Positions 8,043-17,441 are shown, numbered from the stretch's first letter. The stretch: DNA of 33,569 nucleotides from a virus (IMGVR_UViG_3300014492_000023:1-33569); one strand, 5' to 3'. The notes: generated by a model not told the origin, from the letters alone. Numbers and translations are program-made.

Positions 8043-10039
8043 TGTTAGGTGGCGAACGTACAATAGGTTTAGTGAATGAAGTTCCTTATAAACCATCATT
8101 AAGCCAGACGGCTAGTGCGTCATTTAATAAACCATTAGAACAAGTTGGGCAACTGAGGGATTATATATTTCCAGGGGCATCGACTGAAGAAGAACGGAAA
8201 AAAACGGCTGAGCGACTATCTGTTATTAACGAATTAACGGGCGATCCGCGTCTAGGGATAGGGCAAAAGTCGTTAAATGCTGTAAGTAATATCGTCGGAG
8301 GCATCATCCCAACACTACCCTTTGCATTCGTAGGTGGCGGCATAGGGGCAGGCGTTGCTGGAGCCGTTGGATTTGGTGCAAGAAAATTAGCTGTAGAGGC
8401 AGGCAGCGAGGCCATAACAGCAGGTTATTTAAGCACACAAGTACCGCTCGCGAATCTTGCTGAAAGCGCATTGAGTCATTATTTACCGAAAGTAAGTGGT
8501 GCTGCAATTACTTCAGGGGTTGTTGAAGGCTATGCAGGCTATAAAGGAATGATTATCCCAGAACATTTTAGCGAGCATTACAATGCGATTGAAAATACAT
8601 TGGATGCTAGTCATGCTATTCAAGATTGGGGTGCTGATAACTATGGTTTTTTGCTGGGTGGCGCACCATTAGCAGCAGGATACGTGTTATTCAAAGGTGT
8701 ACGGGGAATAATTGCTCACAGAGCCGCGAATGCAACGAGTGCTGCATTAGAAAAAGAAACGGGTCGTATTTTACAGCAACATAACGAGACATTGGAATTA
8801 AATAAAGTTAAAGAAGGTGAAGTTGCAGCGCGAGAAGCAAAAGTTTCAGAGCTGCAAGGGCATTTACAACAAGCCGAAGAAATGGGCGCCATTACCCCTG
8901 AAATGCATAAGTGGTATCTGGATTATTTAGAAAATCCAAATGACACTACAAAAGTGCATGAAGGGGGATTAAATGTTTTGAAATCATTACAAATCCCTTA
9001 TGACCGTGTGACAGGACGCGTATGGAATGAAGTATTAAGTCGTGAGGGGATTAAAAATTTAAAAGGTTCCTTGTTCGATCAGGGAATTACACAATTTAGT
9101 GAAGAAGAAAGCCAGTTATTATCCAGTTATATCATTCATAATGAGCTAGATAGTTACATTGGAAATATGAGAGACAACCCTAATTTATTGAATGCCATTC
9201 AAGGTATGACGCATCAAATCGGTATGAGAATTGAAGCAAACAGCGCAGCGCTGAAGGCGTTTGATGTGGCATTAGAAAAAAATATATCCAAAGGACTTAG
9301 AAAAAATGAATTATTTTCCCAACAAAGTATTTATGAGCACCTTAAAAATATAGGAGTATATGAAAGAACCCATGTTCCATATGAAGTACCAAGAGAAGTA
9401 ATGCAAAAGTTGGCATTAGAAAGGCAATTAAAAAAAATAGTAGCCAGGGAAACATTAGAATCCGAACATCTATATCAAGAAGGGGCGCATCTTGAGATAA
9501 AAAAAGAACTAAAAGAGATAAAATTACATACTCCAGAACAAGAAATAAGGCATTTACAGGAAAAATTATTTCCAAAAGGTAAATTAAGCAAAAAATTTAA
9601 GAGTAGCATGGCATATAATAGACTTACTGAGCTAGCTCAAGTGTGGCCTAACGCGCAACACTTGCTTGATAGAATTAACATGGAAGCTCTTAATGCTAAG
9701 CAGCGAGGTCTGAATGATATTCTAAAAAAGTTTACTGACATGGTTGATAATAATTCACAGGCGTTAGCAGATCCAGAATTGGTTAAGCGCTACCTTAACA
9801 GCAGGTTAGAAAAGGCTGTTCCATTTGCAAAAGAGCTTGAAAAAGCATCGGAAATAAAAGCTGAAGTCTCACATAGTAAGAGTGAAACCCTTTTTAATGA
9901 AGAATCAAAGCAAACAGTTCAAACATCCGAATTAGAATTTGCAAAAAATGATTTTGAAGGTAGCGAAAAACGCTTTAAACAATTTAAAGAAAATGAAGCA
10001 GCCCTTAATGAATTGATTAAATGTCAACTTGGTGAATAG
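8042..10039 (+). CDS. Internal virion / ejection protein with hydrophobic N-terminal segments
   Basis: A 665-residue protein. Residues about 84-112 are a Gly/Ala-rich hydrophobic stretch (IVGGIIPTLPFAFVGGGIGA...), with a second near 205-225 (YGFLLGGAPLAAGYVLFKG), so the N-terminal third could insert into membranes. Residues about 235-290 and most of the C-terminal half are charged, helical and likely coiled coil. This is the pattern of proteins that build the trans-envelope ejection channel. No enzyme motif is seen. It sits between two other large internal proteins with almost no spacing. Confidence 0.6.
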   Translation: MLGGERTIGLVNEVPYKPSLSQTASASFNKPLEQVGQLRDYIFPGASTEEERKKTAERLSVINELTGDPRLGIGQKSLNAVSNIVGGIIPTLPFAFVGGGIGAGVAGAVGFGARKLAVEAGSEAITAGYLSTQVPLANLAESALSHYLPKVSGAAITSGVVEGYAGYKGMIIPEHFSEHYNAIENTLDASHAIQDWGADNYGFLLGGAPLAAGYVLFKGVRGIIAHRAANATSAALEKETGRILQQHNETLELNKVKEGEVAAREAKVSELQGHLQQAEEMGAITPEMHKWYLDYLENPNDTTKVHEGGLNVLKSLQIPYDRVTGRVWNEVLSREGIKNLKGSLFDQGITQFSEEESQLLSSYIIHNELDSYIGNMRDNPNLLNAIQGMTHQIGMRIEANSAALKAFDVALEKNISKGLRKNELFSQQSIYEHLKNIGVYERTHVPYEVPREVMQKLALERQLKKIVARETLESEHLYQEGAHLEIKKELKEIKLHTPEQEIRHLQEKLFPKGKLSKKFKSSMAYNRLTELAQVWPNAQHLLDRINMEALNAKQRGLNDILKKFTDMVDNNSQALADPELVKRYLNSRLEKAVPFAKELEKASEIKAEVSHSKSETLFNEESKQTVQTSELEFAKNDFEGSEKRFKQFKENEAALNELIKCQLGE

Positions 10040-10041
10040 AA

Positions 10042-12372
10042 ATGACTAAGATAAAAACTGAATGTATTGATGCAGCACGCCAAGCCTTAAATTTATTTAC
10101 AGGCGATGAACTTGAATCCTATATTAAGCAAGTTGGCTCATTAACAAGAAAATTTCAGAAAGAGGGCATACCATTTGCCCGTAATGAGGCTATCAAAGTA
10201 ATTAACAAAACGCAGTTAGAATCGCTTTTAGATGATTCAGCAAGCGCGGCTAGGAATATAGAAAAATACGGCGAAATAAAATCAAAAATGGATTCTGCCG
10301 TAACCCCTATTTCATTTTTAGAAAAAACGGCTAAAAATACTGATTACAACGTTGAAACAGCGATTAATGCAGTAAATCAATTAATGCATCATCAATCTTT
10401 TGGGAAAATGTCAAAAGAGAATTTGGATTTATTAGACAGCGCAAAAATTGATGATCAAGTATTTTCGGTCGCAGATGGTGGTAAACATGATGATCCATCC
10501 ATAAAATTAATGGGTGAATCACTCAAGAATTATATAGAATATAGAAATTCGAAATTAATTCAATCGGATGCAATGGCAATTGCCGATATGAATAAAGACC
10601 GTTATTTTAAAAATACCTACGATCAATCAAAGATGCTTAAACTAGGTCGAGAAAATTGGATCCCTTTACATAAATCCTTTATAGACGTTGAAGGAACTTT
10701 TGAAAATACCCGCGCTATGAATGCCGACGGTACTTTAAATCATGAAATAGTCGATGAGATGATAGGTAATACTTTCGATAATATTATCGAGGGTAATGGG
10801 GTATTATTTACTCGCGCATCGGTTTCCAAAGATAGTGACATAATTTCACGTTCCCGCCATATGTTTTATAAATACAAGGATTGGAAAAGTTGGGGTATGG
10901 GTAATAGCCAATATGGACAAGGAACGTTATTTCAAGCCTGGTTAAAAGATATTTCAACATCAAGTCATCAAACGGGAATGGCCGAAATAATGGGAACAAA
11001 TCCAAAGCAAATGTTTTTGAAAATGCGTCATTTGCAAGTTGAAAAACAAGACAATACCATTGTTAACGCATTAAAACATTCGGAAGCGGATGCTTTATTT
11101 AATAATTTACTAGGTGCGGGCAGAGGAGCATTTAACGCAGATTTAGCGAATATTGGTTCAAGTATACGCTCAGTAACATCAACGGCACGATTAGGGGGGA
11201 TTGCTTTATTAAGTATTTCCGATGCCGCAAACGTAGCAGGATTTGCCCAACGCGCAGGCGCTGGATATTGGGCGCCTTATATCAATTCTATAGTTAATTT
11301 ATTTGATAGATTGCCCAGTGATAGTCGCATGCATCTTGCAAAAGTCATGTCATCAGTTATACAAGTGCATAGCGGAACAATCTCGCGTTTTTCGGATATT
11401 AGCGGGATGGGGACGACAATTAACCGACTATCTAATAAATTTTTTCATGGTGTGGGATTGCATGCATTAGATAGAGGTAATAAATTGAGTGCTATGGAAC
11501 CAATTATGAAAGTCTATGGCAAGCAATCATCAAAAAGTTTTAATGTGTTAGACAGGCAACAGCAATCGTATTTGAATAGATTTAATATTTCCGAACATGA
11601 ATGGGATGCTTTGCGCAAAAATAGTGAAAAAAACTATTTTACAACCGATAATGTAGATAAATTATCGGATAAAGAATTAACAGAGTTATGGAATAAGGGA
11701 AATAAAAGCATTCCTTTATCCATGTACCGCTCAAATCTTTATAGAAAAGTATTTGCCATGTTTGATACAGCGCATGAATTTTCAGTATTGCAACCAACGG
11801 CTTATACAAACATGATAACAACAGGCAATTTCAGGCCTGGGCATATTGGCGGTGAAATATGGCGTGCATTTGCCCAATTCAAAGCCTATCCGATACAATA
11901 TTTTAGGCGTGTATGGGTGGGAGGCATGCAAGACTTTGATAGTTATCAAGGCAAAATGATGTATGCATTGAATCAATCATTAGGCACAATCATGCTAGCG
12001 GGTCTAGCTGAATCGATATCAGCAATAAGTAAGGGTTTAACGCCACCAAATCCAAATAACATGAGTAGAAGTGAAAAAGCAAAATATTTTGCAAAATTGA
12101 TATCGGGGGGCTTTGGAGTATTTAATAGCTCATTAAATGAGCCGAATTCCGCTAAAAGTTTCTTTTTTACGCCTACCGTGAAATTTGTTCGTGATCCATT
12201 TGCAGCGGCATTTGCCTTAGCGAAAGGGGATTTGAAAGGTGCAAAAAACAGTGTTAAAGAATGGGCGAATGTGGCTAATCCAATAGGAACGGTTCCACTA
12301 GCTTCACCTTATGTGGATGCTTTTTTAGGAAACAAACCCTACCTTGAGCCAGGACAAAAACAACTATTTTAA
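10042..12372 (+). CDS. Large internal virion protein (polyvalent-type)
   Basis: A 776-residue protein starting 2 bases after the preceding stop. The C-terminal third has a segment I recognise from internal proteins of many podoviruses: G-GE-WRAFAQFKAYPIQY (about residue 605 on), then hydrophobic helices, and a final segment rich in Pro and Leu ending EPGQKQLF. The central region has the motif around YKYKDWKSWGMGNSQYGQGT. Role by position: ejected core protein. The N-terminal 200 residues are charged and helical. No catalytic motif is recognised, so an enzymatic function such as a protease or nuclease cannot be assigned. Confidence 0.65.
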   Translation: MTKIKTECIDAARQALNLFTGDELESYIKQVGSLTRKFQKEGIPFARNEAIKVINKTQLESLLDDSASAARNIEKYGEIKSKMDSAVTPISFLEKTAKNTDYNVETAINAVNQLMHHQSFGKMSKENLDLLDSAKIDDQVFSVADGGKHDDPSIKLMGESLKNYIEYRNSKLIQSDAMAIADMNKDRYFKNTYDQSKMLKLGRENWIPLHKSFIDVEGTFENTRAMNADGTLNHEIVDEMIGNTFDNIIEGNGVLFTRASVSKDSDIISRSRHMFYKYKDWKSWGMGNSQYGQGTLFQAWLKDISTSSHQTGMAEIMGTNPKQMFLKMRHLQVEKQDNTIVNALKHSEADALFNNLLGAGRGAFNADLANIGSSIRSVTSTARLGGIALLSISDAANVAGFAQRAGAGYWAPYINSIVNLFDRLPSDSRMHLAKVMSSVIQVHSGTISRFSDISGMGTTINRLSNKFFHGVGLHALDRGNKLSAMEPIMKVYGKQSSKSFNVLDRQQQSYLNRFNISEHEWDALRKNSEKNYFTTDNVDKLSDKELTELWNKGNKSIPLSMYRSNLYRKVFAMFDTAHEFSVLQPTAYTNMITTGNFRPGHIGGEIWRAFAQFKAYPIQYFRRVWVGGMQDFDSYQGKMMYALNQSLGTIMLAGLAESISAISKGLTPPNPNNMSRSEKAKYFAKLISGGFGVFNSSLNEPNSAKSFFFTPTVKFVRDPFAAAFALAKGDLKGAKNSVKEWANVANPIGTVPLASPYVDAFLGNKPYLEPGQKQLF

Positions 12373-12381
12373 GGATAAGAC

Positions 12382-13527
12382 ATGGCCGATTTACCTCAAC
12401 AAGATACTATCGTTCAATACGTAGCGGATGGAATAACAACTACGTATATCGTGCCATTTTTCACCCCTATTGAAACAACAGGTATTCCAGATTTAGATGT
12501 CTATACCCAGGCTGCCAGTGCGCCGCCTATACCTTCTGTTGATATTAATGTTTGGAATGTTGCCTATACCTATGCGCCAAATTTAGATCCAATTACGGGT
12601 GGTATGGTTGTCTTTAATCCGGGATTTATTCCACCGAATGGCTACATTGTAACGATTGTTCGCGATGTTTCGGCCTCACTTGATGTGGAATTTTCAAATG
12701 CTCAAACGTTTTCTGGTTATACGTTGGATTTTGCGTTAGATAAATTGTTATTAATCAGTCAGCAAAATAAAACCTATGCATTGCAACGAAATTTATCTTA
12801 TATCGTCAATTCTTACTTGCCGGAAGCATTGCTTGAATCGAGCGTACAAATTCCCGTATTGCAACCGGGCTACATATGGATAGGTGGAACGAATGGCGGT
12901 GTTTTATCAGCGTATTTGCAAGAGCCATCCGATGCCTCAACATTGCGTTCAGAATTAGCCAATAATGCGCCAGTCACGGACGGTGCAAACCTGGTTGGAT
13001 ATTACGATACTGTAAATATGGATTCAACGACAGTTTCTGCCCAATTAACATATTTGACAGAACAAGCCGCATCTGTGTTTCCATCGGGCACAATTATTGA
13101 TTTCGGAGGAACGACAGCACCAACAGGATTTTTAGCTTGTAATGGCAATTCTTACCCAACCGCAACCTATCCTAATTTATTTGCAGCGATTGGCTACGCA
13201 TGGGGTGGTTCGGGCGCAAACTTTAACGTTCCCAATTTAAGCCGTTCAGTGACAATGGGTGCAGGTGGGATTGGCTCATCAGTAATTGGAAATGTAGTAG
13301 GCAATACAGGTGGAGAAGAAGCTCACTTGATGGCCGCGAATGAATTAATTGCGCATAGCCATGGTATTCCAACAGTTCAATCGAATTCGAGCGGGCCGTT
13401 AGGAATTTCAACGAGTAACCAAGCACCTAATACAACACAAGCATCAGGTATTACCCCAGCTGGAACCGTGTTGCCATTTAATATCATACAACCAGCAGCA
13501 ATTGTATTGAAATGCATAAAGACTTAA
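12382..13527 (+). CDS. Tail fibre: T7-type N-terminal anchor plus phage collar domain
   Basis: A 381-residue protein with SD AAGGA. Residues about 8-145 resemble the T7 gp17 N-terminal domain that attaches the fibre to the tail: VQYVADG.TTTYIVPF.. at the start, the pattern IVRDVSASLDVEFSNAQTFS and a long helix LDFALDKLLLISQQNK (around 114-130) where the trimer stem begins. Residues about 235-330 form a tail-collar (microcystin-dependent protein) domain: PSGTIIDFGGTTAPTGFLACNG followed by YPNLFAAIGYAWGGSGANFNVPNL and a G-G-E-HLM...HSH motif, which usually ends trimeric fibres. The gene lies immediately before the large terminase, as in T7. Confidence 0.85.
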   Translation: MADLPQQDTIVQYVADGITTTYIVPFFTPIETTGIPDLDVYTQAASAPPIPSVDINVWNVAYTYAPNLDPITGGMVVFNPGFIPPNGYIVTIVRDVSASLDVEFSNAQTFSGYTLDFALDKLLLISQQNKTYALQRNLSYIVNSYLPEALLESSVQIPVLQPGYIWIGGTNGGVLSAYLQEPSDASTLRSELANNAPVTDGANLVGYYDTVNMDSTTVSAQLTYLTEQAASVFPSGTIIDFGGTTAPTGFLACNGNSYPTATYPNLFAAIGYAWGGSGANFNVPNLSRSVTMGAGGIGSSVIGNVVGNTGGEEAHLMAANELIAHSHGIPTVQSNSSGPLGISTSNQAPNTTQASGITPAGTVLPFNIIQPAAIVLKCIKT

Positions 13528-13531
13528 CAAA

Positions 13532-15007
13532 ATGAGTACGTTACAAGAGATAAAAGCTATACGGGATAAGGCATTAAGTGTGCATGCTACAAAGCAAATG
13601 AGTGAGTATGATTTAACACGGGATGAAGAGAACAATTTACATGTAGCGTGGCAAGACGGCTATAAAATTAAAATACCGATTATCGACTATAGGCCATATC
13701 AACGCGAAGCACGCGATGTGTTAGTGCTTGGAAAATTTAAACGATTATTAACACAATGGCCAAGGAGATCTGGAAAAGAGGTTACGACATGGAATGTAAT
13801 CTTGGATTTTGCAATAAGTGAGCCAGGACTTTATATCATGGCCTATCCTACTAACGTGCGTGCGCGCAAAATTTTGTGGGAGGGAGCCATGCTTGATAAG
13901 GATTCGGGTAACAGCATTAAATTTATTGAGATGATACCTAAACGTTTACTTGCAAGGAGGCCAAATGATGCGGATATGTCGATCCACCTTACTAACGGTA
14001 GCCTTATTTGGGTTGTTGGTTGCGATATTGATCCCGATAAGCTACGGGGTACTAACCCACGTGGTATCGTATTTTCAGAGCTTGCATTCTCAGACCCAAG
14101 TGTACTCTATAACATGTTGCCCGTGCTGCGCCAAAACGGTGGCTGGTTATTCGGACAATCAACCTACGATGGAATGAATCATTTTTATTGGATGCTGAAG
14201 AAAAACAAAGAAGATCCCTTGTGGTTTTGTCGCGAAGAGAGCATTAATACATTAGTTGATAAGGAAGGAAATCCCTACATAACGGATGAGGACGTTGATG
14301 AAGATAGACGTGCTGGGATGCCTGAATACCTTATACAACAAGAGTATTATGGGAATGTGCAAATTAATGAGGAAACTAAGTATTTTGCTATTGCGATCAA
14401 TAAAATTCATGAAACAAATCGCATTATCAAAGGCCACTATTTTCCTAATAAAGCCGTTTATGCTTTTTATGATATTGGCGTATCTGATTATACAGCTATT
14501 ACACTAGCGCAATTTGAATGCCGAGCTGGCAAGTTATGGCCTAGTGTGATTGGGTACATTGAAAACAATAATCGAGCACTTTCTTTTTATGTTGGAGAAG
14601 TAAAAGCGTTTTGCAATGCGAGGAATTTAGTATTGAAAATGCATTTTGTTCCTCACGATGGAGCAAATCGTAATTTTGGTGATGGATTAAAAACAACACA
14701 AGATTATTTGGTAGAAATGGGCGAAATGTGCCAAATTGTCAAACGCCCTAGTACCCATAAAACGGCCATTGAAGGTATTCGTCAAAAACTGTACATGACA
14801 ACGTTTAATGAAGAAAACACGCAACGATTAATTGATTGCCTATCTAACTACGAAAAAGAATTTGATGTTAAAATGGGTAAATTCAAAGATCATCCCAAGC
14901 ATGATTGGTCGAGCCACGGGGTTAAAAGTTATCAAACACTTGTCTTAGCGTTAGAGAGTGAATTGGTAACGGAAGTGGCGTATGATGTTATTTATATAAA
15001 TCAATGA
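13532..15007 (+). CDS. terL: Terminase large subunit
   Basis: A 491-residue packaging motor ATPase and nuclease. Walker A is PRRSGKE at residues 77-83, preceded by the conserved YRPYQRE segment (53-59). Walker B is GIVFSE (178-183), with E183 as the catalytic carboxylate, and the coupling motif is near FGQST (207-211). The C-terminal RNase H-like nuclease has D314 in FYDIG, D376 in PHDG and D458 in the KHDWSSHG motif. The start follows the fibre stop by 4 bases with little ribosome site, so it may be translated by re-initiation. TerS lies far away (26659) on the same strand, as in T7-like maps where the two subunits are separated. Confidence 0.95.
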   Translation: MSTLQEIKAIRDKALSVHATKQMSEYDLTRDEENNLHVAWQDGYKIKIPIIDYRPYQREARDVLVLGKFKRLLTQWPRRSGKEVTTWNVILDFAISEPGLYIMAYPTNVRARKILWEGAMLDKDSGNSIKFIEMIPKRLLARRPNDADMSIHLTNGSLIWVVGCDIDPDKLRGTNPRGIVFSELAFSDPSVLYNMLPVLRQNGGWLFGQSTYDGMNHFYWMLKKNKEDPLWFCREESINTLVDKEGNPYITDEDVDEDRRAGMPEYLIQQEYYGNVQINEETKYFAIAINKIHETNRIIKGHYFPNKAVYAFYDIGVSDYTAITLAQFECRAGKLWPSVIGYIENNNRALSFYVGEVKAFCNARNLVLKMHFVPHDGANRNFGDGLKTTQDYLVEMGEMCQIVKRPSTHKTAIEGIRQKLYMTTFNEENTQRLIDCLSNYEKEFDVKMGKFKDHPKHDWSSHGVKSYQTLVLALESELVTEVAYDVIYINQ

Positions 15008-15022
15008 TAGAAAGGACATATT

Positions 15023-15295
15023 ATGATTACTTGGGGTTTTGCTTGTGGCTATTCAGGATTAGCCGTTGTAGGAGTTAATTTTCCTAAGCCAAGTAGTTAT
15101 TTGTACGTGTCTGGTAATACAGGCAATATAGTTTTTTTAAACAGTAATGGTCAACCTCAATATTTCCCAAATGCGCAAGGCAATAATCTTTACCCAATTG
15201 CAGCGAGCCAAATAGTAGCATCAGCGGTAATTAATGGCGTTACTTACACCACTACAGCAACAAACATTGTATATTTATCAACCAATATTCCATAG
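15023..15295 (+). CDS. Small structural-looking protein, unknown
   Basis: A 90-residue protein behind AAAGGAC. It is Gly, Asn, Tyr and Ser rich, has almost no charged residues, and looks beta-sheet-forming (GNTGNIVFLNSNGQPQYFP), consistent with a small virion surface protein or fibre accessory. It opens the run of fibre-like genes after TerL. The family is not recognised. Confidence 0.6.
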   Translation: MITWGFACGYSGLAVVGVNFPKPSSYLYVSGNTGNIVFLNSNGQPQYFPNAQGNNLYPIAASQIVASAVINGVTYTTTATNIVYLSTNIP

Positions 15296-15302
15296 GTGAC
15301 CT

Positions 15303-15461
15303 ATGCATTTTTATTCGCATTTGATATCAATTTTTTTTCCATTTGTGATTTTAAATAATAATGATAATCTGCCGCCGACTGGATTTGAGTATGTGATTGA
15401 TTATCAAGGAAGGCAAGTCATCACTTACAATAACGATAAAGTCATTGCGACAGAGGTTTAA
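15303..15461 (+). CDS. Very small protein with hydrophobic N-terminus
   Basis: A 52-residue reading frame between two small fibre-like genes; the previous stop lies 8 bases upstream and the next start 2 bases downstream. Residues 3-18 (FYSHLISIFFPFVIL) are strongly hydrophobic, the remainder polar (DYQGRQVITYNNDKVIATEV). GAGG near its stop is the ribosome site of the next gene. It may be a membrane-anchored peptide or simply a small structural partner of its neighbours; no family recognised. No clear ribosome site of its own except GGTGACC. Confidence 0.4.
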   Translation: MHFYSHLISIFFPFVILNNNDNLPPTGFEYVIDYQGRQVITYNNDKVIATEV

Positions 15462-15463
15462 TC

Positions 15464-15928
15464 ATGGCCGTCAATATTCAGTTGAAACAATTTACAGTTA
15501 AAAATACACCAGTTCCCGCGGATTTACTTTATTCAGCCGACTCAGCCAATAATTACGATGAGGTTCAAATAACGATTGCCGCACTAATAAGCGCCTATCC
15601 AGGATTATTATCAAATTGGATTGCAGCAACATCAACGCCAATAACAGCGGCAATAAATACAGGTTATTACATAACGGATGCAAGTACCGTAACCATTACG
15701 TTACCGACAACAGCGCCAGCGGGCAGTCTGATTGCGATTGCGGGATATGGGGCAGGGGGTTGGATATTACAGCCAGGTGCGGGGCAAACTATTAAAATAA
15801 TAAATCAATCAGCGAGCACGAGTGTTGCATCAGCAGAGGCTTACGATTGTATTGAACTAATTTGTGTAGTAGCAAATACCACATGGTTGGCACGGTCAAG
15901 TATGACAACAGGATTTACTATTTCATAA
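15464..15928 (+). CDS. Small fibre-like protein A (shared C-terminal domain)
   Basis: A 154-residue protein with SD GAGG. Residues about 1-50 are unique. Residues about 52-154 are homologous to the C-terminal domain of the next gene: both have AA-S--I-AA---GY-IT-AS--T-TLPTT, then GSLIAI/GALIAI, and both end VANTTW..-SMTTGF or similar. The shared domain joined to different N-termini indicates domain shuffling between tandem genes. Role by context: receptor-binding or decoration protein expressed after the tail fibre. Confidence 0.6.
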   Translation: MAVNIQLKQFTVKNTPVPADLLYSADSANNYDEVQITIAALISAYPGLLSNWIAATSTPITAAINTGYYITDASTVTITLPTTAPAGSLIAIAGYGAGGWILQPGAGQTIKIINQSASTSVASAEAYDCIELICVVANTTWLARSSMTTGFTIS

Positions 15929-15942
15929 TAAAGGGGAACAAA

Positions 15943-16407
15943 ATGACTACTGTTAATAGTGTTGGAGTTGGGCTTTCAGGGCAATCTGGAACAGGGGCAT
16001 TTGCAGGAACAACATCGCCAACGTTTGTTACCCCGGCGTTAGGTACACCCTCATCTGGAAATTTATCAAATTGCACAGGTTTACCGGGTGAGGTGGCATG
16101 GGCTGCTAATTCCAATACGTCAATTTCTGCGGCAGTGGGAAATGGTTATATATTAACAGCGGCAAGTCCGACAACAGTTACATTGCCAACCACATTTGCT
16201 GTTGGTGCATTAATAGCAATTGTTGGAGAAGGATCAAGTTGGACATGTGCATTAGGCGCGTCAACAAATATCAAGGCATTTGGTAATACTTATACAACAT
16301 CTTTTGCAAGCGCTAATAATACGGATACACTTTGGTTGGTAGCAACAGTCGCCAATACAACTTGGGCGGTACTGTCAATGAGCACCACTGGGTTTACAGC
16401 GTCATAA
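15943..16407 (+). CDS. Small fibre-like protein B (repeat linker plus shared C-terminal domain)
   Basis: A 154-residue protein; start at 15943 is chosen for its AAGGGGAA ribosome site, the same as in the next gene, and the longer reading from 15862 has none. Residues about 8-48 are a linker well known from phage tail fibres (GTTSPTFVTPALGTPSSG then LSNCTGLP). Residues about 52-154 match the C-terminal domain of the preceding gene. Its 5' half, including the ribosome site, is duplicated in the next gene, with 88 bp identical. Likely part of an exchangeable fibre set. Confidence 0.65.
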   Translation: MTTVNSVGVGLSGQSGTGAFAGTTSPTFVTPALGTPSSGNLSNCTGLPGEVAWAANSNTSISAAVGNGYILTAASPTTVTLPTTFAVGALIAIVGEGSSWTCALGASTNIKAFGNTYTTSFASANNTDTLWLVATVANTTWAVLSMSTTGFTAS

Positions 16408-16566
16408 TTAGGGGAACATAAATGGCGACAATTAATAATGTAGGAAATGGACTTTCAGGAGAAAGTGGAACAGGGGCTTTTGCAGGAACAACATCGCCAA
16501 CGTTTGTTACCCCGGCGTTAGGTACACCCTCATCTGGAAATTTATCAAATTGCACAGGTTTACCGG
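16000..16566 (+). repeat. 88-bp exact direct repeat in the fibre genes (16000-16087 and 16479-16566)
   Basis: The two copies lie 479 bp apart, are identical base for base, and encode the same fibre linker in genes B and C; weaker similarity continues upstream through both start codons and ribosome sites. Identity also at wobble positions points to recent duplication or gene conversion. Recombination between the copies would delete the C-terminal domain of B and fuse its start to the glycine-rich domain of C. Confidence 0.95.
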
Positions 16567-17291
16567 TAAGTGGAATAAGTGCGACTGGAACTCCAAGTGC
16601 AACCACTTTTTTAAGAGGTGATGGTTCTTGGAATGCTCCTGCAGGTCTTACTTTAACTGGATTTCAAATTTTTACTACCGCTGGAAGTGGAACTTATACA
16701 CCAACCGCTGGAACTGTTGCTATTTTGGTTGAAATAACGGCTGGTGGAGGAGGCGGCGGCGGAGTAGCAGCTGCTGCTTCATCTGTAGCTGCCGCTGGAG
16801 GTGGTGGTAGCGGCTCATATCAAAGAAAATTTTACTCTTCAATTGGGTCTTCTTATTCTTATACAGTAGGAGCAGGAGGAGCCGGAGGAACTGCAGGCGC
16901 AAATAATGGCTCTTCTGGAGGAGGTAGTATTTTTGATGTAATGAGTGCAGGTGGTGGTGCCGGCGGAAGTGGTACTGCAGCTGTAGCAATTACAGGAGCA
17001 GCTTTTGCCCAAGGTGGAGTTGGTGGAAATAATCCAGGAACCGCTGATATATATGGTTTTGGTGGCCCAGGGTCTAACGGAGCAATGATTTTGACCGCTT
17101 ATGCAGGAGGGTATGGAGCTAATTCTTATTGGGGCGGTGGTGGAAAAGGACTTGTTCAAACTGACGGTGCAGGTGCACAAACAAGCTGCTATGGTGCTGG
17201 TGGAGGAGGCGCAACTGCGGGACAATCGGGTTCTAATGCAGCAGGTGGCAGAGGTGGGCTCGGTATAGTAATAGTTTGGGAATATGCTTAA
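16422..17291 (+). CDS. Fibre-like protein C: repeat linker plus glycine-rich adhesin domain
   Basis: A 289-residue protein with SD AGGGGAA. Residues 1-48 repeat the linker of gene B. After a short FLRGDGSW segment (about 62-69), typical of tail fibres, residues about 80-289 form a glycine-rich domain: GTYTPTAG..AILVEITAGGGGGGG, many GGGG, GAGGAGG and GGGAGGSG runs, and an ending GGRGGLGIVIVWEYA. This pattern is known from phage tail proteins and distal adhesins, where Gly runs form polyglycine helices packed into a sandwich exposing variable loops. It is therefore a good candidate for host recognition. Followed by a small 15-residue frame and a terminator region. Confidence 0.75.
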   Translation: MATINNVGNGLSGESGTGAFAGTTSPTFVTPALGTPSSGNLSNCTGLPVSGISATGTPSATTFLRGDGSWNAPAGLTLTGFQIFTTAGSGTYTPTAGTVAILVEITAGGGGGGGVAAAASSVAAAGGGGSGSYQRKFYSSIGSSYSYTVGAGGAGGTAGANNGSSGGGSIFDVMSAGGGAGGSGTAAVAITGAAFAQGGVGGNNPGTADIYGFGGPGSNGAMILTAYAGGYGANSYWGGGGKGLVQTDGAGAQTSCYGAGGGGATAGQSGSNAAGGRGGLGIVIVWEYA

Positions 17292-17318
17292 TATTTAATT
17301 TAACTAAGGAGATACAAA

Positions 17319-17366
17319 ATGTTAGAGTTTATCGGAAGTGCAGGAATGATTACCGTAGTTTCTTAA
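17319..17366 (+). CDS. Tiny 15-residue frame with a strong ribosome site; possible truncated gene
   Basis: ATG at 17319 is preceded by the strong ribosome site AAGGAG with good spacing, yet the frame ends after 15 residues (MLEFIGSAGMITVVS) with two adjacent stop codons. The peptide is hydrophobic and resembles the start of a membrane protein such as a holin. It may be a remnant of a truncated gene, a real micropeptide, or a sequencing error. The following 80 bases contain no continuation that I could join. Confidence 0.35.
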   Translation: MLEFIGSAGMITVVS

Positions 17367-17441
17367 TAAAAAACACAACAATTTAATAATGGTATCACAT
17401 ATCCAATTTTACTCCAGTAAATAATTAACATTATTAAAAAT

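Noticed and set aside
16720-17225. Long minus-strand reading frames opposite the glycine-rich gene
   Set aside because: They are shadows of Gly-rich codons, with Ser/Cys/Thr or Leu/His runs and no ribosome sites.
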